Source: Marinomonas sp. CT5 (lineage in GTDB: Bacteria; Pseudomonadota; Gammaproteobacteria; Pseudomonadales; Marinomonadaceae). Taken from it: a DNA stretch of 64,000 bases. Position numbers and translations under genes: made by a program. The notes under the pieces were generated by a model. The model was not told where the DNA came from. It saw only the letters and a program-made list of their open reading frames with translations, and searched no databases. The DNA is taken from NCBI RefSeq assembly GCF_018336975.1, contig NZ_CP025572.1, positions 2,711,111-2,775,110 of the forward strand, given 5' to 3'. Positions 52,055 through 62,069 of the stretch are shown here, in pieces (within the stretch, counting starts at the first letter, position 1; every line of letters begins with the position of its first letter).

Positions 52055-54421
52055 TTAATGGAGGTTATAGTAAGAATGACACAGCATATTCCAATGCTGT
52101 GGTAACACTCGATTGTCTCCAACCACATCTATGGTTTTAGTAAACAAAATATGAGTGGCAGATTTGCCAATCATGATATCGAATTCACCGGCTTCGACCA
52201 TTCTTTGATGAGCAGAATTAGTAAAGTTCAACATATCAACCGGCAACTCAAAAACGACTGTAGCCGAGCCACCAGCAGACAAATCTACCCGCTGAAATCC
52301 CTTTAATTCGCGGATTGGTCGAACTAAAGAACAGAGTTTATCTCTTACATAAAGCTGTACCACTTCACAACCTGAGCGGCTGCCAATGTTTTCTATGTCA
52401 ACGGATACTCGAATCACACCGTCTTCAATAGGATACTGCGACTGATCGACCTGCATATTGTTATAAGCAAAATCCGTGTAGGTCAGACCGTAGCCAAAGT
52501 TATATTTGGAGCCAAAGTGATAAGCGATAGGAGTACCGCCACTTTTCAATTTGTGATTATAAAAATAGGGCACAGCGCCAGCATTTTTCGGAATGGATAC
52601 CGTCAAACGCCCCGATGGTGAGGCGTTACCCGCGATAATGTCAGCAATAGCGCGAGCGCCCTCTTGACCCGGCGCCCAAGCAAATAATACCGCAGCAGCT
52701 TTTTCTTCCGCGCCATTCAAATTATAAGGCCTGCCACCAGTGACCAGAATAATCACAGGCTTGCCTGTCGCGATGGCGTCATCAATGAGTTGTTGCTGAA
52801 CGCCAGGTAAATCCAAGCTGTCGGTATCTGAGCCTTCCCCTACCGTTCCAGTTTGAAATAAACCGGCGAGATCCCCAACACAAACAACCGCCACGTCGGC
52901 TTGCTCAATCGTTGTAATCGCTTGCGCGATTTGACTGGTATCCCGCGAGACCGGAGACGTCATAGTCTGGTTCATGGCCAAATCCACATCACCCGGAAAA
53001 ACCGGGGCATTACTATGACGTTCCGTTAAAATGTCGCAACCTTTACTGTATGAAACCTGCGCAAATGCCTTCTGCATAGCTTCCAGTATCGTTGGGCACA
53101 CTTTGCTGTTGTCGTCATCACTGCTCAAAATAAGGTGAATGGGAAAACTGTAACCTCCTAACAAAGCCAGTTGATCATCCGCTGTGGGTCCTACAACGGC
53201 GATTTTTTGTTCCTGTTTCAGTGGCAAACCCGCACGATTTTCAAGCATGACCACGGACTGCAAAGCCACCTGATAAGCCAATTCAGTCGCTGTATCATTT
53301 TGCAGTTCAATAGGCGATTCATCGCAGTAGGGATTTTCAAACAAGCCCATTGAAAATTTCACCGATAAAATACGCGCGACGATGTCATCTATCTTCTGCT
53401 CTTCGATCAAACCTCGCTCTAATGCCAAAATCAGCTGACTTGAGCAAGCATCATCAGGCAATTCGATGTCCAAGCCAGCATTAAAGGCTAAAGCGGCGGC
53501 ATGGGCTTTATCGGCGGCAACACCATGATGACTCGCCAATAGCTCTACCCCACCGTAGTCAGCCACAATCAAGCCATCAAATCCCCATTGCTCACGCAAC
53601 ACCTCGGTCAATAAATGATAGGAAGCATGACAAGCTTCATTATCGATATCGTGATAAGCCGGCATAACAGAACCCGCATTGCCAAGCTTCACCGCCATTT
53701 CAAACGGCAACATAAAGGTATCGTTGAGCTCCTTAAAACCTAGATGCACGGGGGCATGGTTTCTCGCCCCCTCACTAAACGAATGGCCAACATAATGTTT
53801 TAGCGTAGCCAGAAGGTCGCGCTTCTCACCTTGAAGGCCTTTAACAAACTCCGTTGCCAATACACCAACATGATAAGGGTCTTCACCCAGCGTTTCTTCG
53901 GTTCTGCCCCAGCGAACATCCCGCGAAACATCTAATACAGGGGCCAAACCATGATGAGCACCAACCAGCCGAGTTTGCTCGCCAATGGCTTGCCCAACTT
54001 GATGAATCAATTCCGGATTCCAGGTATGGCCATAATTCAAAGAGGAAGGAAAAAGTGTCGCGTCTTTGGCCATCAACCCCACCAAGCACTCTTCATGAGA
54101 CATAGCAGGAATGCCCAGCCGGGTTTCTTCGACCAAATATTTTTGCAGATGATTGAGTGCTTTAACCCCTTCATTGGGGCTGATAACTTGCGTACCTAAG
54201 GGACGTGTAATTTGTCCCAAACCGTGTTTTAAGCGCTCTTGAATGGATTTACGTTCGTCCTGAGATCCCATCTCAAAATCGCGGTCTTGATGCTCGCCAT
54301 TCGAGGCTAAGATCAACCATTGCGCACCAAGCTGAGCAATCTTTTCTTCTAGCGTCATACGAGCCAGTAAATCATCCACCCGTTGCTGAACAGTAAAGTT
54401 TGAGTCTTTATAAACTTCCAT
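52055..54421 (-). CDS. Glycoside hydrolase family 3 beta-glucosidase/beta-xylosidase
   Basis: A 788-residue enzyme without a signal peptide, so cytoplasmic. The N-terminal TIM barrel has RWGRTEETLGEDPYHVG, KHYVGHSFSEGARNHAPVHL and the nucleophile Asp in GLIVADYGGVELLASHHG. The C-terminal alpha/beta sandwich (VCVGDLAGLFQTGTVGEGSD region) carries the acid/base, and a fibronectin-III-like domain ends the protein. GH3 enzymes release terminal glucose or xylose. It is divergent from an ABC sugar importer, which may supply its oligosaccharides. Confidence 0.92.
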   Translation of the reverse strand: MEVYKDSNFTVQQRVDDLLARMTLEEKIAQLGAQWLILASNGEHQDRDFEMGSQDERKSIQERLKHGLGQITRPLGTQVISPNEGVKALNHLQKYLVEETRLGIPAMSHEECLVGLMAKDATLFPSSLNYGHTWNPELIHQVGQAIGEQTRLVGAHHGLAPVLDVSRDVRWGRTEETLGEDPYHVGVLATEFVKGLQGEKRDLLATLKHYVGHSFSEGARNHAPVHLGFKELNDTFMLPFEMAVKLGNAGSVMPAYHDIDNEACHASYHLLTEVLREQWGFDGLIVADYGGVELLASHHGVAADKAHAAALAFNAGLDIELPDDACSSQLILALERGLIEEQKIDDIVARILSVKFSMGLFENPYCDESPIELQNDTATELAYQVALQSVVMLENRAGLPLKQEQKIAVVGPTADDQLALLGGYSFPIHLILSSDDDNSKVCPTILEAMQKAFAQVSYSKGCDILTERHSNAPVFPGDVDLAMNQTMTSPVSRDTSQIAQAITTIEQADVAVVCVGDLAGLFQTGTVGEGSDTDSLDLPGVQQQLIDDAIATGKPVIILVTGGRPYNLNGAEEKAAAVLFAWAPGQEGARAIADIIAGNASPSGRLTVSIPKNAGAVPYFYNHKLKSGGTPIAYHFGSKYNFGYGLTYTDFAYNNMQVDQSQYPIEDGVIRVSVDIENIGSRSGCEVVQLYVRDKLCSLVRPIRELKGFQRVDLSAGGSATVVFELPVDMLNFTNSAHQRMVEAGEFDIMIGKSATHILFTKTIDVVGDNRVLPQHWNMLCHSYYNLH

Positions 54422-55013
54422 ATAACGAATACCTTAACTATTTATATTTATTATCATTACTTCATTTTAGAAACGATTATTCTTGCGACCAATACCTTAT
54501 ATAGAAAATGGATTTCGCTTCCTCGATTTTGACTTCTTTTTCCCATAAGACCATCAAAATTAACATTATGTAATATCCCAAATCCGCTACGTTATTTCAC
54601 ATAGATAAGTAACCGAGCCTTACCAGAAAATTCGCCTTTGAAAGTCACCTAATAGAGAGCCAAAACGTCCCAAAAAATCATATTTTATTTTTTAAAATCA
54701 TACAGTTAATAAATAAAAACCCTCAGTTATGAACTGGATCTAATCATAGACACAGCACAACCAAAAAATAAATGAACTTGAATATCAAATTTCATAATTG
54801 AGCAAAAAAGCATATACAGCAATGATCAAGCCACTAAAAGTTTGTTGTCAAAGTGGATTAGAGACAAATTACTTAAAATCTACTTAACAGCTTAATCATT
54901 GAATTTAAAAAGATAATTAAGACGTTTAAAAGACGCACTTTATTCCATATAAAAAAAGCACAAGCGATAAAATAAAAGCACGATCACATTAATAATAAAA
55001 AAGGACGTTCTTT
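54422..55013. promoter_or_regulatory. Divergent regulatory region between GH3 and ABC importer genes
   Basis: About 590 bp, very AT-rich, without an ORF. AGAAACGATTATTCT near 54469 is a loose LacI-type palindrome, but no LacI gene is in the window. AAAGGAC precedes the binding-protein start. No RNA element recognised. Confidence 0.35.
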
Positions 55014-56309
55014 ATGTACCAGCAAAATAATAAGCATACTAAACCTAATAGAACAAATTGGAAAAAACTCTTTTATCCAGTCGCCATTGCGGCCTCTCTT
55101 ACTTCTTCCTTCTCTTGGGCGGATACGACCATTCGTATGCTTCACCTTGAAGCGGACCCCAAAGTGGTTGCCATTTGGGAACAAGTCGCAAAAGACTATG
55201 AAAAAGCCAACCCAGGCCAACACGTCAAACTAGAGTATTTAGAAAACGAAGCCTTCAAACAAAAACTGCCAACACTGCTTCAATCCAATCAGCGCCCTGA
55301 CATCTTCTACAGCTGGGGTGGCGGAAACTTTCAAACTCGTGTTGATGCGGGTCTGTTAAAAGACGTTACGAAAGAAATGCAAGACATCAAATCCAGATTC
55401 TCTGAAGCCAGCTTTGATGCCTACAACTATCATGGCAAGCAATATGGCCTTCCCTACATGGTGAGCCAAGTGGGTTTTTGGTACAACAAAAGCCTGTTCC
55501 AAAAAGCCGGTGTAGACGCCGATAAGATTATCACTTGGGATGACTTTTTAGCCGCCATCCAAAAACTCCAAGCCGCCGGTATTACGCCTATTACCACCGC
55601 GGGTGGTGATAAGTGGCCAGTGCAATTTTATTGGGCGCTACTGACTATGCGCCAAGCTGGTCAGCAAGGTATTCAAGATGCCATTGACAAAAAAGGCGAT
55701 GGCTTCGCGGGTAAAGACTTCATCAAAGCGGGCGAAGAGCTAAAACGTTTAGTCGACCTAAAACCCTTCCAACCTGGCTATTTAGCCGCATCCTTTGGAG
55801 ACTCATCAGGTAACTTTGGTGATGGCAAAGCCGCTATGCAGCTAATGGGAGATTGGAACTACTTATTCCAAGCTCAACAATCTATTACCGGCAAAGGCGT
55901 GGGCGATAAAAACTTAGGTTGGATGAACTTCCCTATTCTAAAAGATGGCAAAGGCAAAGCGACCGATACGCTAGGTGGTATTGCCGGTTGGGTTTTAACC
56001 GCCCAAGCCAGCCCTGAAGCCGTTCAATGGTTGAAGTATTTCTCGAATATCGAAATGCAGAAACACCTGGCCAAAATCAATATGATCATTCCCGTTGTCA
56101 AAGGCGCTGATAGCGCGATTGAAAACCCTTTCAAGAAGCGTATTGCGCAAAACATTGCCAACTCAACTTGGCACCAGTTGTTTTATGATCAAGCCTTTGG
56201 TGCCAATGTTGGTAGCGTGGTGAATGATGTCTCTGTAGGTATTGTTAGTGACTCGCTCACTCCAGAAGAAGCCGCTGAACAAGTGCAAGAAGCGTGGGAA
56301 TTTGAATAA
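55014..56309 (+). CDS. ABC sugar transporter, periplasmic substrate-binding protein
   Basis: A 431-residue family 1 extracellular solute-binding protein. A signal peptide (basic N-region, cleavage near SWA|DTT at about residue 37) is followed by the two-lobe pattern IRMLHLEADPKVVAIWEQVA, FYSWGGGNFQTRVDAGLLKD, YGLPYMVSQVGFWYNKSLF and AAMQLMGDWNYL. It feeds the permeases encoded downstream. Family and the GH3 neighbour suggest a plant- or algal-type oligosaccharide; the exact sugar is open. Confidence 0.92.
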   Translation: MYQQNNKHTKPNRTNWKKLFYPVAIAASLTSSFSWADTTIRMLHLEADPKVVAIWEQVAKDYEKANPGQHVKLEYLENEAFKQKLPTLLQSNQRPDIFYSWGGGNFQTRVDAGLLKDVTKEMQDIKSRFSEASFDAYNYHGKQYGLPYMVSQVGFWYNKSLFQKAGVDADKIITWDDFLAAIQKLQAAGITPITTAGGDKWPVQFYWALLTMRQAGQQGIQDAIDKKGDGFAGKDFIKAGEELKRLVDLKPFQPGYLAASFGDSSGNFGDGKAAMQLMGDWNYLFQAQQSITGKGVGDKNLGWMNFPILKDGKGKATDTLGGIAGWVLTAQASPEAVQWLKYFSNIEMQKHLAKINMIIPVVKGADSAIENPFKKRIAQNIANSTWHQLFYDQAFGANVGSVVNDVSVGIVSDSLTPEEAAEQVQEAWEFE

Positions 56310-56335
56310 CGCGAACTAAGCACGAATCGATCCAT

Positions 56336-56357
56336 ACAGCCAACTCAGGTTGGCTGT
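56336..56357 (+). other. Intercistronic stem-loop after the binding-protein gene
   Basis: ACAGCCAAC and GTTGGCTGT form a perfect 9-bp stem with a 4-nt loop, followed by TATCTCTTTC. Such hairpins commonly protect binding-protein mRNA and lower permease expression. Confidence 0.6.
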
Positions 56358-56379
56358 TATCTCTTTCATGAGGCTTGCT

Positions 56380-57327
56380 ATGAGTAATGATGTCACCACT
56401 ATTGAAAATCGCTCCAGTACTTCTTCGAATCAAAACGTGTCTCGCTGGTTTAAAAAAAACAATCACGGCAATCGCCTACTGACACTCGTATTATTTTTGC
56501 CACCCGCCCTATTACTTTTTACCATTTTTGTCATTTTGCCCATTGGTGAAGCGGGTTATTACAGTTTATTCCGCTGGAATGGTTATGGAGAGCCGAGCAA
56601 ATGGGTGGAATTCAGTAACTACATTCGTCTATTCAAACACAGTGCGTTTGAAACGGCGGTGTGGAATACACTCAAAATAATTATTGTTTCACTGATTATT
56701 CAACTGCCCTTGGCTTTGATTATCGCCCTTTCTATCTACAAAAAAAGCTGGGCCAACAGTCTATTCCGTTTGATTTTCTTTTTGCCTTATATTTTGGCCG
56801 AAGTGGCCGCAGGGCTTATTTGGCGTTTTGTTTTTGATGGCGATTACGGCGTGATGGCAAAATTTACCGAGGCGCTTAATACCGACACTTGGTACATTTT
56901 GGCGGATAAAAACTGGGCATTTGTTGCCATTTTAGTGGTGCTTGTTTGGAAATATTTTGGCTTCCATATGATGATTTACATCGCGGCTTTGCAAGGCGTT
57001 CCAAAAGACCTTATCGAAGCGAGCAAGTTAGATGGCGCGAGCCGTTTTCAGGCGATTTGGTATGTGAAGATTCCGCTCATTATGTCGGGCATCACCATCT
57101 CCATCTTTTTCAGTATTTTGGGGGCGCTACAAACCTTCGATCTGATTATGCCGCTTACTGGCGGTGGCCCATCTCATAGTACTCACACCTTGGTTTCTTA
57201 CCTCTACACCTTTGGTATTACCAGAATGAATGTTGGCTTTGGTAGTGCGGTGGGTGTGGTGTTGTTTATATGCTGTGTGATTTTTGCCTTCACGTATCAA
57301 AGCACCATTATGAAAGACAAAAAATAA
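56380..57327 (+). CDS. ABC sugar transporter permease (MalF/UgpA type)
   Basis: About 315 residues with six membrane helices. The EAA loop is visible in YIAALQGVPKDLIEASKLDG, the contact site for the ATPase. I start at ATG 56380 (MSNDVTTIENRSS), with GAGG six nt upstream; the frame is open to 56350. It lies 12 bp before the second permease gene. Confidence 0.9.
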   Translation: MSNDVTTIENRSSTSSNQNVSRWFKKNNHGNRLLTLVLFLPPALLLFTIFVILPIGEAGYYSLFRWNGYGEPSKWVEFSNYIRLFKHSAFETAVWNTLKIIIVSLIIQLPLALIIALSIYKKSWANSLFRLIFFLPYILAEVAAGLIWRFVFDGDYGVMAKFTEALNTDTWYILADKNWAFVAILVVLVWKYFGFHMMIYIAALQGVPKDLIEASKLDGASRFQAIWYVKIPLIMSGITISIFFSILGALQTFDLIMPLTGGGPSHSTHTLVSYLYTFGITRMNVGFGSAVGVVLFICCVIFAFTYQSTIMKDKK

Positions 57328-57339
57328 AAGGAACACCCT

Positions 57340-58167
57340 ATGTTAGCAATGCGAAGAATATCTTGGGGAAAATACATCTTCTTAATCTTGGTCGCGGGCT
57401 TTGTCTTAGTGCCTATGTTTGCCACTGTGCTCGGTGGGTTCAAAAGCTTAGGCGAATTACGCACCAACCCATTTGGCTTGCCAGATGTGTGGGAGTTTGA
57501 ATATTACGCACAGGTTTTTGCCGATGGTTCCATTTGGCAGCTGATGAAAAACTCACTGATTATTGCGTTTTTCTCGGTGCTACTGACCATTATCATCGGC
57601 ACCATGACCGCGTTTACCTTTTCTCATATTAAGTTTGCGGGCTACAAATACATTTATAACTACTTCTTAATTGGCATGATGTTTCCAGCGGCCGCGGCGA
57701 TACTTCCCTTGTTTCTAAAGATTCGTGATCTGGGTCTATTGGACAGTTTATCTGGCGTCGTTATTCCCCAAGTGGCATTCGGGTTAGGCTTCAGTATTTT
57801 GTTGTTCCGCACCTTTTTCGAACAGCTGCCCGCTGAGCTGTTTGATGCCGCTCGCGTCGATGGCTGTAGTTACATCAAATTTTATTGGCATGTGATCCTG
57901 CCACTCTCTACCCCAATTCTTGCCACCGTTGGCGTCTTTGTCTTGGTGGCAAGCTGGAACAATTACTTGCTGCCTTTGCTGGTACTGAATACGGAACAAC
58001 AATACCCATGGACGCTAGGCATCATGCAATATCGTGGCGAATATGGCATCGAATGGAACCGAATCTTGGCCTATGTCACTGTGACCATCAGCCCTGCCAT
58101 CGTATTTTTCTTGTTTGCTCAAAAATACATTGTCGAAGGCTTAACGGGCGGTGCGGTAAAAGGTTAA
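57340..58167 (+). CDS. ABC sugar transporter permease (MalG/UgpE type)
   Basis: A 275-residue inner-membrane protein with six helices and the EAA loop (RTFFEQLPAELFDAARVDG). AAAGGAACACCCT precedes the ATG. It forms the membrane channel with the preceding permease; the ATPase gene starts 32 bp downstream. Confidence 0.92.
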   Translation: MLAMRRISWGKYIFLILVAGFVLVPMFATVLGGFKSLGELRTNPFGLPDVWEFEYYAQVFADGSIWQLMKNSLIIAFFSVLLTIIIGTMTAFTFSHIKFAGYKYIYNYFLIGMMFPAAAAILPLFLKIRDLGLLDSLSGVVIPQVAFGLGFSILLFRTFFEQLPAELFDAARVDGCSYIKFYWHVILPLSTPILATVGVFVLVASWNNYLLPLLVLNTEQQYPWTLGIMQYRGEYGIEWNRILAYVTVTISPAIVFFLFAQKYIVEGLTGGAVKG

Positions 58168-58199
58168 CCCAATTACATAGAATAATAAGGAAGAATGTT

Positions 58200-59321
58200 G
58201 TGGCTTCTGTTGAATTTAAACATGTTGAAAAAGTCTATTCAGGTGATGTGCATACCGTTAAAGACTTTAATCTAAAAATTAATGACGGTGAATTTATTGT
58301 CTTCCTTGGCCCATCTGGCTGTGGCAAGTCGACCACCTTAAGAATGCTCGCTGGCCTAGAAGACATCTCTGGTGGTGAAATTCTTATCAATAATAAAGTC
58401 GTCAATGAGCTAGAGCCCATCGAACGTGACATCGCCATGGTGTTCCAAAGCTACGCGCTTTATCCGCACATGTCGGTTTATCAAAATATTGCCTTTGCCT
58501 TAAAACTGGCTGGAATGAGCAAAGCTGACATCGATGAAAAAGTTCGTCCCGTTGCTGACATGTTGCAATTAACCCCTTTGCTGGACCGCAAACCCAAAGC
58601 GCTTTCTGGTGGCCAACGTCAGCGCGTGGCAATGGGACGTGCCATGGTAAGAACCCCAGAAGTGTTTTTATTCGACGAGCCGCTTTCTAACTTAGATGCA
58701 AAACTGCGAAACTCCATGCGAGCGGAAATTAAAGCACTGCATAAGAAAATGAAGAAAACCACCATTTATGTGACACACGATCAGGTGGAAGCCATGACGC
58801 TGGCAGATCGTATCGTGATATTGCGTGATGGCAAAGTCGAGCAAGTAGGCACGCCTAGAGAGATTTATCACTCCCCTGCCAATAAGTTTGTCGCCGGTTT
58901 TATTGGCAGCCCAGCAATGAACTTCATTCCAGTGGCTTTAAACAAACAAGAAGGCTGGCAGGTGGATCTTGCAGGACAAACATTACCCTTGCTGGGTGAC
59001 GTTGACGACCATCAATCCAGTGCTAACGCGACCTTGGGGATTCGCCCTTGTGATATTCATATCACGCCAGATTTACTTAGTAATCCGTTAGTCATCAAAG
59101 GCAAGGTGGAGAATTTAGAATTGCTTGGCTCAACGATCCAGCTGACAAGTCGCTTGGGTGAGAGCCAAATCACCGTTGAAGCCCCATCCAGTCATATAGT
59201 CAATGAAGATGATGAAGCCAACTTTTATATTGATGAGTCACGTCTTCACATGTTCAACGACCAATCTGGGCTGTCTATTTACAAACCCAAAGGCAAACCT
59301 GAATCGGTTGTCAGTCAATAA
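58200..59321 (+). CDS. ABC sugar transporter ATPase (MalK/UgpC family)
   Basis: A 373-residue ATPase starting at GTG 58200 (VASVEFKHVEKVYSG), with AAGGAAG upstream; the frame is open far upstream inside the permease gene. Walker A GPSGCGKST is at about residues 37-45, the signature is LSGGQRQRVAMGRA, Walker B is VFLFDEP and the D- and H-loops follow. A C-terminal TOBE/regulatory domain (residues about 235-373) is present. It powers the importer encoded by the preceding three genes. Confidence 0.93.
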   Translation: MASVEFKHVEKVYSGDVHTVKDFNLKINDGEFIVFLGPSGCGKSTTLRMLAGLEDISGGEILINNKVVNELEPIERDIAMVFQSYALYPHMSVYQNIAFALKLAGMSKADIDEKVRPVADMLQLTPLLDRKPKALSGGQRQRVAMGRAMVRTPEVFLFDEPLSNLDAKLRNSMRAEIKALHKKMKKTTIYVTHDQVEAMTLADRIVILRDGKVEQVGTPREIYHSPANKFVAGFIGSPAMNFIPVALNKQEGWQVDLAGQTLPLLGDVDDHQSSANATLGIRPCDIHITPDLLSNPLVIKGKVENLELLGSTIQLTSRLGESQITVEAPSSHIVNEDDEANFYIDESRLHMFNDQSGLSIYKPKGKPESVVSQ

Positions 59322-59332
59322 AAGCTCAACAT

Positions 59333-59366
59333 CGTTGGGCAAGCTCCATGATGGGCTTGTCCAACG
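59333..59366. terminator. Long stem between convergent genes, probable terminator
   Basis: CGTTGGGCAAGC (59333-59344) pairs with GCTTGTCCAACG (59355-59366) with one G-U pair and a 10-nt loop, directly after the ATPase gene. There is no T-run, so it may act mainly as an mRNA end stabiliser. Confidence 0.55.
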
Positions 59367-59369
59367 TGA

Positions 59370-59792
59370 TTAAATGGCACTTCGGCTTCGGTATAGGGCA
59401 GCATGTTCGAGACAATATTCCCCGGCTAGTTCTTGCATCACCTGAACATCTTGTAACATTTCGGGTGGTTTCCCGTACGCTAACACGGTAATTTCGTCGC
59501 CGGATTCCAAGCAAACAACAGGCAGGCTAACTTTACGATAACCATCTATCGCCGTAATTCTTTCCAATGTGTCCATCTCGGCTAAAACGTCATCGGTCAC
59601 TTCAAACACCTGTCCTTTCACAGGATGCCCTTTGCCTTCCTGCAACACCAACCAAGGCGAACACCGCTCGCCTACCAGATATAAGGGGTAACATGCTTTG
59701 GTTGCAAAATCCCCACGGTAACGAATGCCTTTATTCGTTTTAAAATTAGGAAAACCTTCCTTCAAAGTTCCAAATACAAACACTTTAGGCAT
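59370..59792 (-). CDS. Gamma-glutamylcyclotransferase-like (AIG2/GGCT) protein
   Basis: A 140-residue protein with the GGCT-fold start VFVFGTLKEGFPNF (variant of YGTLxxG) and the catalytic-Glu region in EMDTLERITAIDGYRKV. The family releases 5-oxoproline from gamma-glutamyl compounds; bacterial members often have other or unknown amine substrates. It lies 15 bp from the LysR gene on the same strand and may be cotranscribed. Confidence 0.83.
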   Translation of the reverse strand: MPKVFVFGTLKEGFPNFKTNKGIRYRGDFATKACYPLYLVGERCSPWLVLQEGKGHPVKGQVFEVTDDVLAEMDTLERITAIDGYRKVSLPVVCLESGDEITVLAYGKPPEMLQDVQVMQELAGEYCLEHAALYRSRSAI

Positions 59793-59807
59793 CTAGTTTG
59801 CTCCTTT

Positions 59808-60710
59808 TTAGCGAGTAATTTGCCCTATTAACCAATTAACAAATACTTCAATTCTCGGATCTTTCTTCGGATCATCCAATGTTAAAATCGCATAATCATA
59901 TCCTGTAGATTGCATACCTAATGGTGCAATAAGCCGTTGCGTCTTTAAGTCATCTTCTACGAGTGGGATAGATCCAATTGCCATACCTAGTTGTTCTTGT
60001 GCGGCCTGCAAAGCATAAAAGAAATGATCAAAATACTGCTCATTTTTTGGAGCCAGATTTTCCATTCCATTAGCCTGTTTCCAGTCATTCCATGCATTGG
60101 GCCGAGTACGACTGTGTAACCAACTAGCCTTGTTTACATCTTTCTCAACACCATCCCAATAAACTTGAGAGCAAACAGGACCGGATGATTCAGCACAAAG
60201 TGTCGTTACTTGATAATCTTCATGGAAGCCAAAGTCCATGCGTCGAATCGCAATATCACAATTTTCCGATAAGAGATCAATCGGACCACCCGCCATCCGT
60301 AGGTCTATATTCAGTTCTGGACACAATTCCCGAAAAGTACCCAAGCGAGGCATTAACCAACGCATGGCTAAACTGGGTTCGCACGACACAGTAAGAAATG
60401 GCGATGAGCTATCATGACGGTGGATTTCTTCCACTGTATGACTCAGTGCATCTAACGTTTCAGATGTAGTTTTTAACAACCTTTGCCCAGCTGACGTGAG
60501 ATACACTCGTCGATTACGCCGAACAAATAACTGCACACCAATACGGTCTTCTATTTGCGCAACCGCTCGACTAATCGCACCGTGAGTTAAATGAAGCTCT
60601 TGGGCTGCACGAGAGAAACTTTGATGCCGTGCAGCCGCTTCGAAAGCGGTCAAAGCACCTAGAGGAGGTAATCGCCTTTTTGTGTGATTATTACTCACAA
60701 TATACTCCAC
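59808..60710 (-). CDS. LysR-family transcriptional regulator (GcvA-like)
   Basis: A 300-residue regulator. The N-terminal winged helix is LPPLGALTAFEAAARHQSFS followed by HLTHGAISRAVAQIEDRIG, and a periplasmic-binding-like effector domain with EIFVNWLIGQ at its end completes it. The RRNRRVYLTSAGQ segment is typical. It is divergent from a LysE exporter gene, the classic arrangement in which the regulator activates the exporter in response to an amino acid. Confidence 0.9.
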   Translation of the reverse strand: MEYIVSNNHTKRRLPPLGALTAFEAAARHQSFSRAAQELHLTHGAISRAVAQIEDRIGVQLFVRRNRRVYLTSAGQRLLKTTSETLDALSHTVEEIHRHDSSSPFLTVSCEPSLAMRWLMPRLGTFRELCPELNIDLRMAGGPIDLLSENCDIAIRRMDFGFHEDYQVTTLCAESSGPVCSQVYWDGVEKDVNKASWLHSRTRPNAWNDWKQANGMENLAPKNEQYFDHFFYALQAAQEQLGMAIGSIPLVEDDLKTQRLIAPLGMQSTGYDYAILTLDDPKKDPRIEVFVNWLIGQITR

Positions 60711-60779
60711 TTTCTTTCGATTTTATTTGTTTACTCGCGAGTTCATACTCTTATTATTCACACATTAGAGTATCTTCCT

Positions 60780-61451
60780 ATGTTAAATATCAATCAATTT
60801 GAATTGTATTCTGTGGTCATCATTACATTATTGGCCGTTATAAGCCCTGGACCAGACTTTGCCATGGTATCGAGAATTTCCTTACTACAAGGACGAAGAG
60901 AAGGCATTTTAAGCGCTTTAGGGATTAGCGCCGCGATCAGCGTACATTTGACTTATACTCTATTGGGATTGGGCATTGTTTTTGCCAACAATGTTTGGGT
61001 TTTAAATACGCTACGATATCTGGGGGCAATGTATTTAATTTGGTTGGGCATTTCCGCCCTATGGCCGGATATAAAAGCACTTTTTTATAGAACAAAATTT
61101 AACCAGCCAACGGAGCCATTAAAAAGTGAAAATCCTTATCAAAATGAACTAAGCAGAAACAGCTCAGCTTTTTGGTCTGGTTTTGCTTGCAACGCACTCA
61201 ACCCAAAAACCATGTTATTTATCGTTTCTTTATTTAGCCAAGTAATTTCTACAGATACCTCTTTACTAATGGAGCTGGGTTACGGTGCTTACATCGCTTT
61301 AGCGCATCTTGTTTGGTTCGCGTTAGTGGCCTGTTTATTAACATCAGCAAGCATTCAACAAAAAGTTCTGGTCTTTAAAGTATGGATCGAAAGAGTCACT
61401 GGTGTCCTAATGACAACACTTGGTTTACGTCTGTTAATGAATAGCCCTTAG
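60780..61451 (+). CDS. LysE/RhtB-family amino-acid exporter
   Basis: A 223-residue inner-membrane protein starting MLNINQFELYSVV at 60780; the frame is open to 60684 but that part overlaps the LysR gene. Family motifs are VISPGPDFAMVSRISLLQGRREGI and FACNALNPKTMLFIVSLFSQV (in parts), with six hydrophobic helices. LysE/RhtB carriers export lysine, arginine, homoserine or threonine; which one is unknown. Confidence 0.9.
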   Translation: MLNINQFELYSVVIITLLAVISPGPDFAMVSRISLLQGRREGILSALGISAAISVHLTYTLLGLGIVFANNVWVLNTLRYLGAMYLIWLGISALWPDIKALFYRTKFNQPTEPLKSENPYQNELSRNSSAFWSGFACNALNPKTMLFIVSLFSQVISTDTSLLMELGYGAYIALAHLVWFALVACLLTSASIQQKVLVFKVWIERVTGVLMTTLGLRLLMNSP

Positions 61452-61469
61452 GAAAAGTAAAACGCCTTG

Positions 61470-62069
61470 TCACGACTTTCGCTCTGAAGCCGCAATATCA
61501 TTATGGCTTCTTAAAAAAGACAGGTGTTTAGCATAAAAGACCTTTTCTGTAGCGCCGTGCTGTAAGGCTTTTTTATAAATTGAAGCAACAAAAATATCGG
61601 CAAGACTAAAATGCAGGCCTATCGCATAGTTAGACTCAAGACAAATACTAGAGCTTAATGTATCAAGACATTGAGTAATCCATTCACCTCGAAGCGCTTG
61701 TTTTGACACATCATCCAGCTCTGGACGCAAAAACCTAAGCACTGTCTTATTTTGCGGTGAATGAATACTTGAATTCACGTACTCACAAACACGGCGAACT
61801 TGAGCTCTCTCAAAAGACGTATTACCCAGCAAAGAACGACCGGAGAAGCACTCTTCAAGATACTCCAAGATCGCCATTGATTCTGACAAGATAACACCAT
61901 TAACTGATAGGGAGGGCACATAACCAAACGGGTTGATATCTAGATAACTTGTCGCTAATTCTTCCGAACTGATCTCAATACGTTGATAAGAAATTTCCTT
62001 GTAATTAAGCGCCCATTCGACTCTTTCTGAACTATTTGAGCCATTTGCACTGTATAAAACCACTTCCAT
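61470..62069 (-). CDS. Glutathione S-transferase family protein
   Basis: About 199 residues from ATG 62069 (MEVVLYSANGSNSSERVEWA), preceded by GGAG. The thioredoxin-like N-domain has GYVPSLSVNGVILSESMAILEYLEE with the cis-Pro and the ES motif that binds glutathione, and the helical C-domain includes YAIGLHFSLADIFVASIYKKAL. It resembles the maleylacetoacetate isomerase/zeta-like group, but no tyrosine-degradation genes adjoin; hpd is far away. Confidence 0.85.
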   Translation of the reverse strand: MEVVLYSANGSNSSERVEWALNYKEISYQRIEISSEELATSYLDINPFGYVPSLSVNGVILSESMAILEYLEECFSGRSLLGNTSFERAQVRRVCEYVNSSIHSPQNKTVLRFLRPELDDVSKQALRGEWITQCLDTLSSSICLESNYAIGLHFSLADIFVASIYKKALQHGATEKVFYAKHLSFLRSHNDIAASERKS

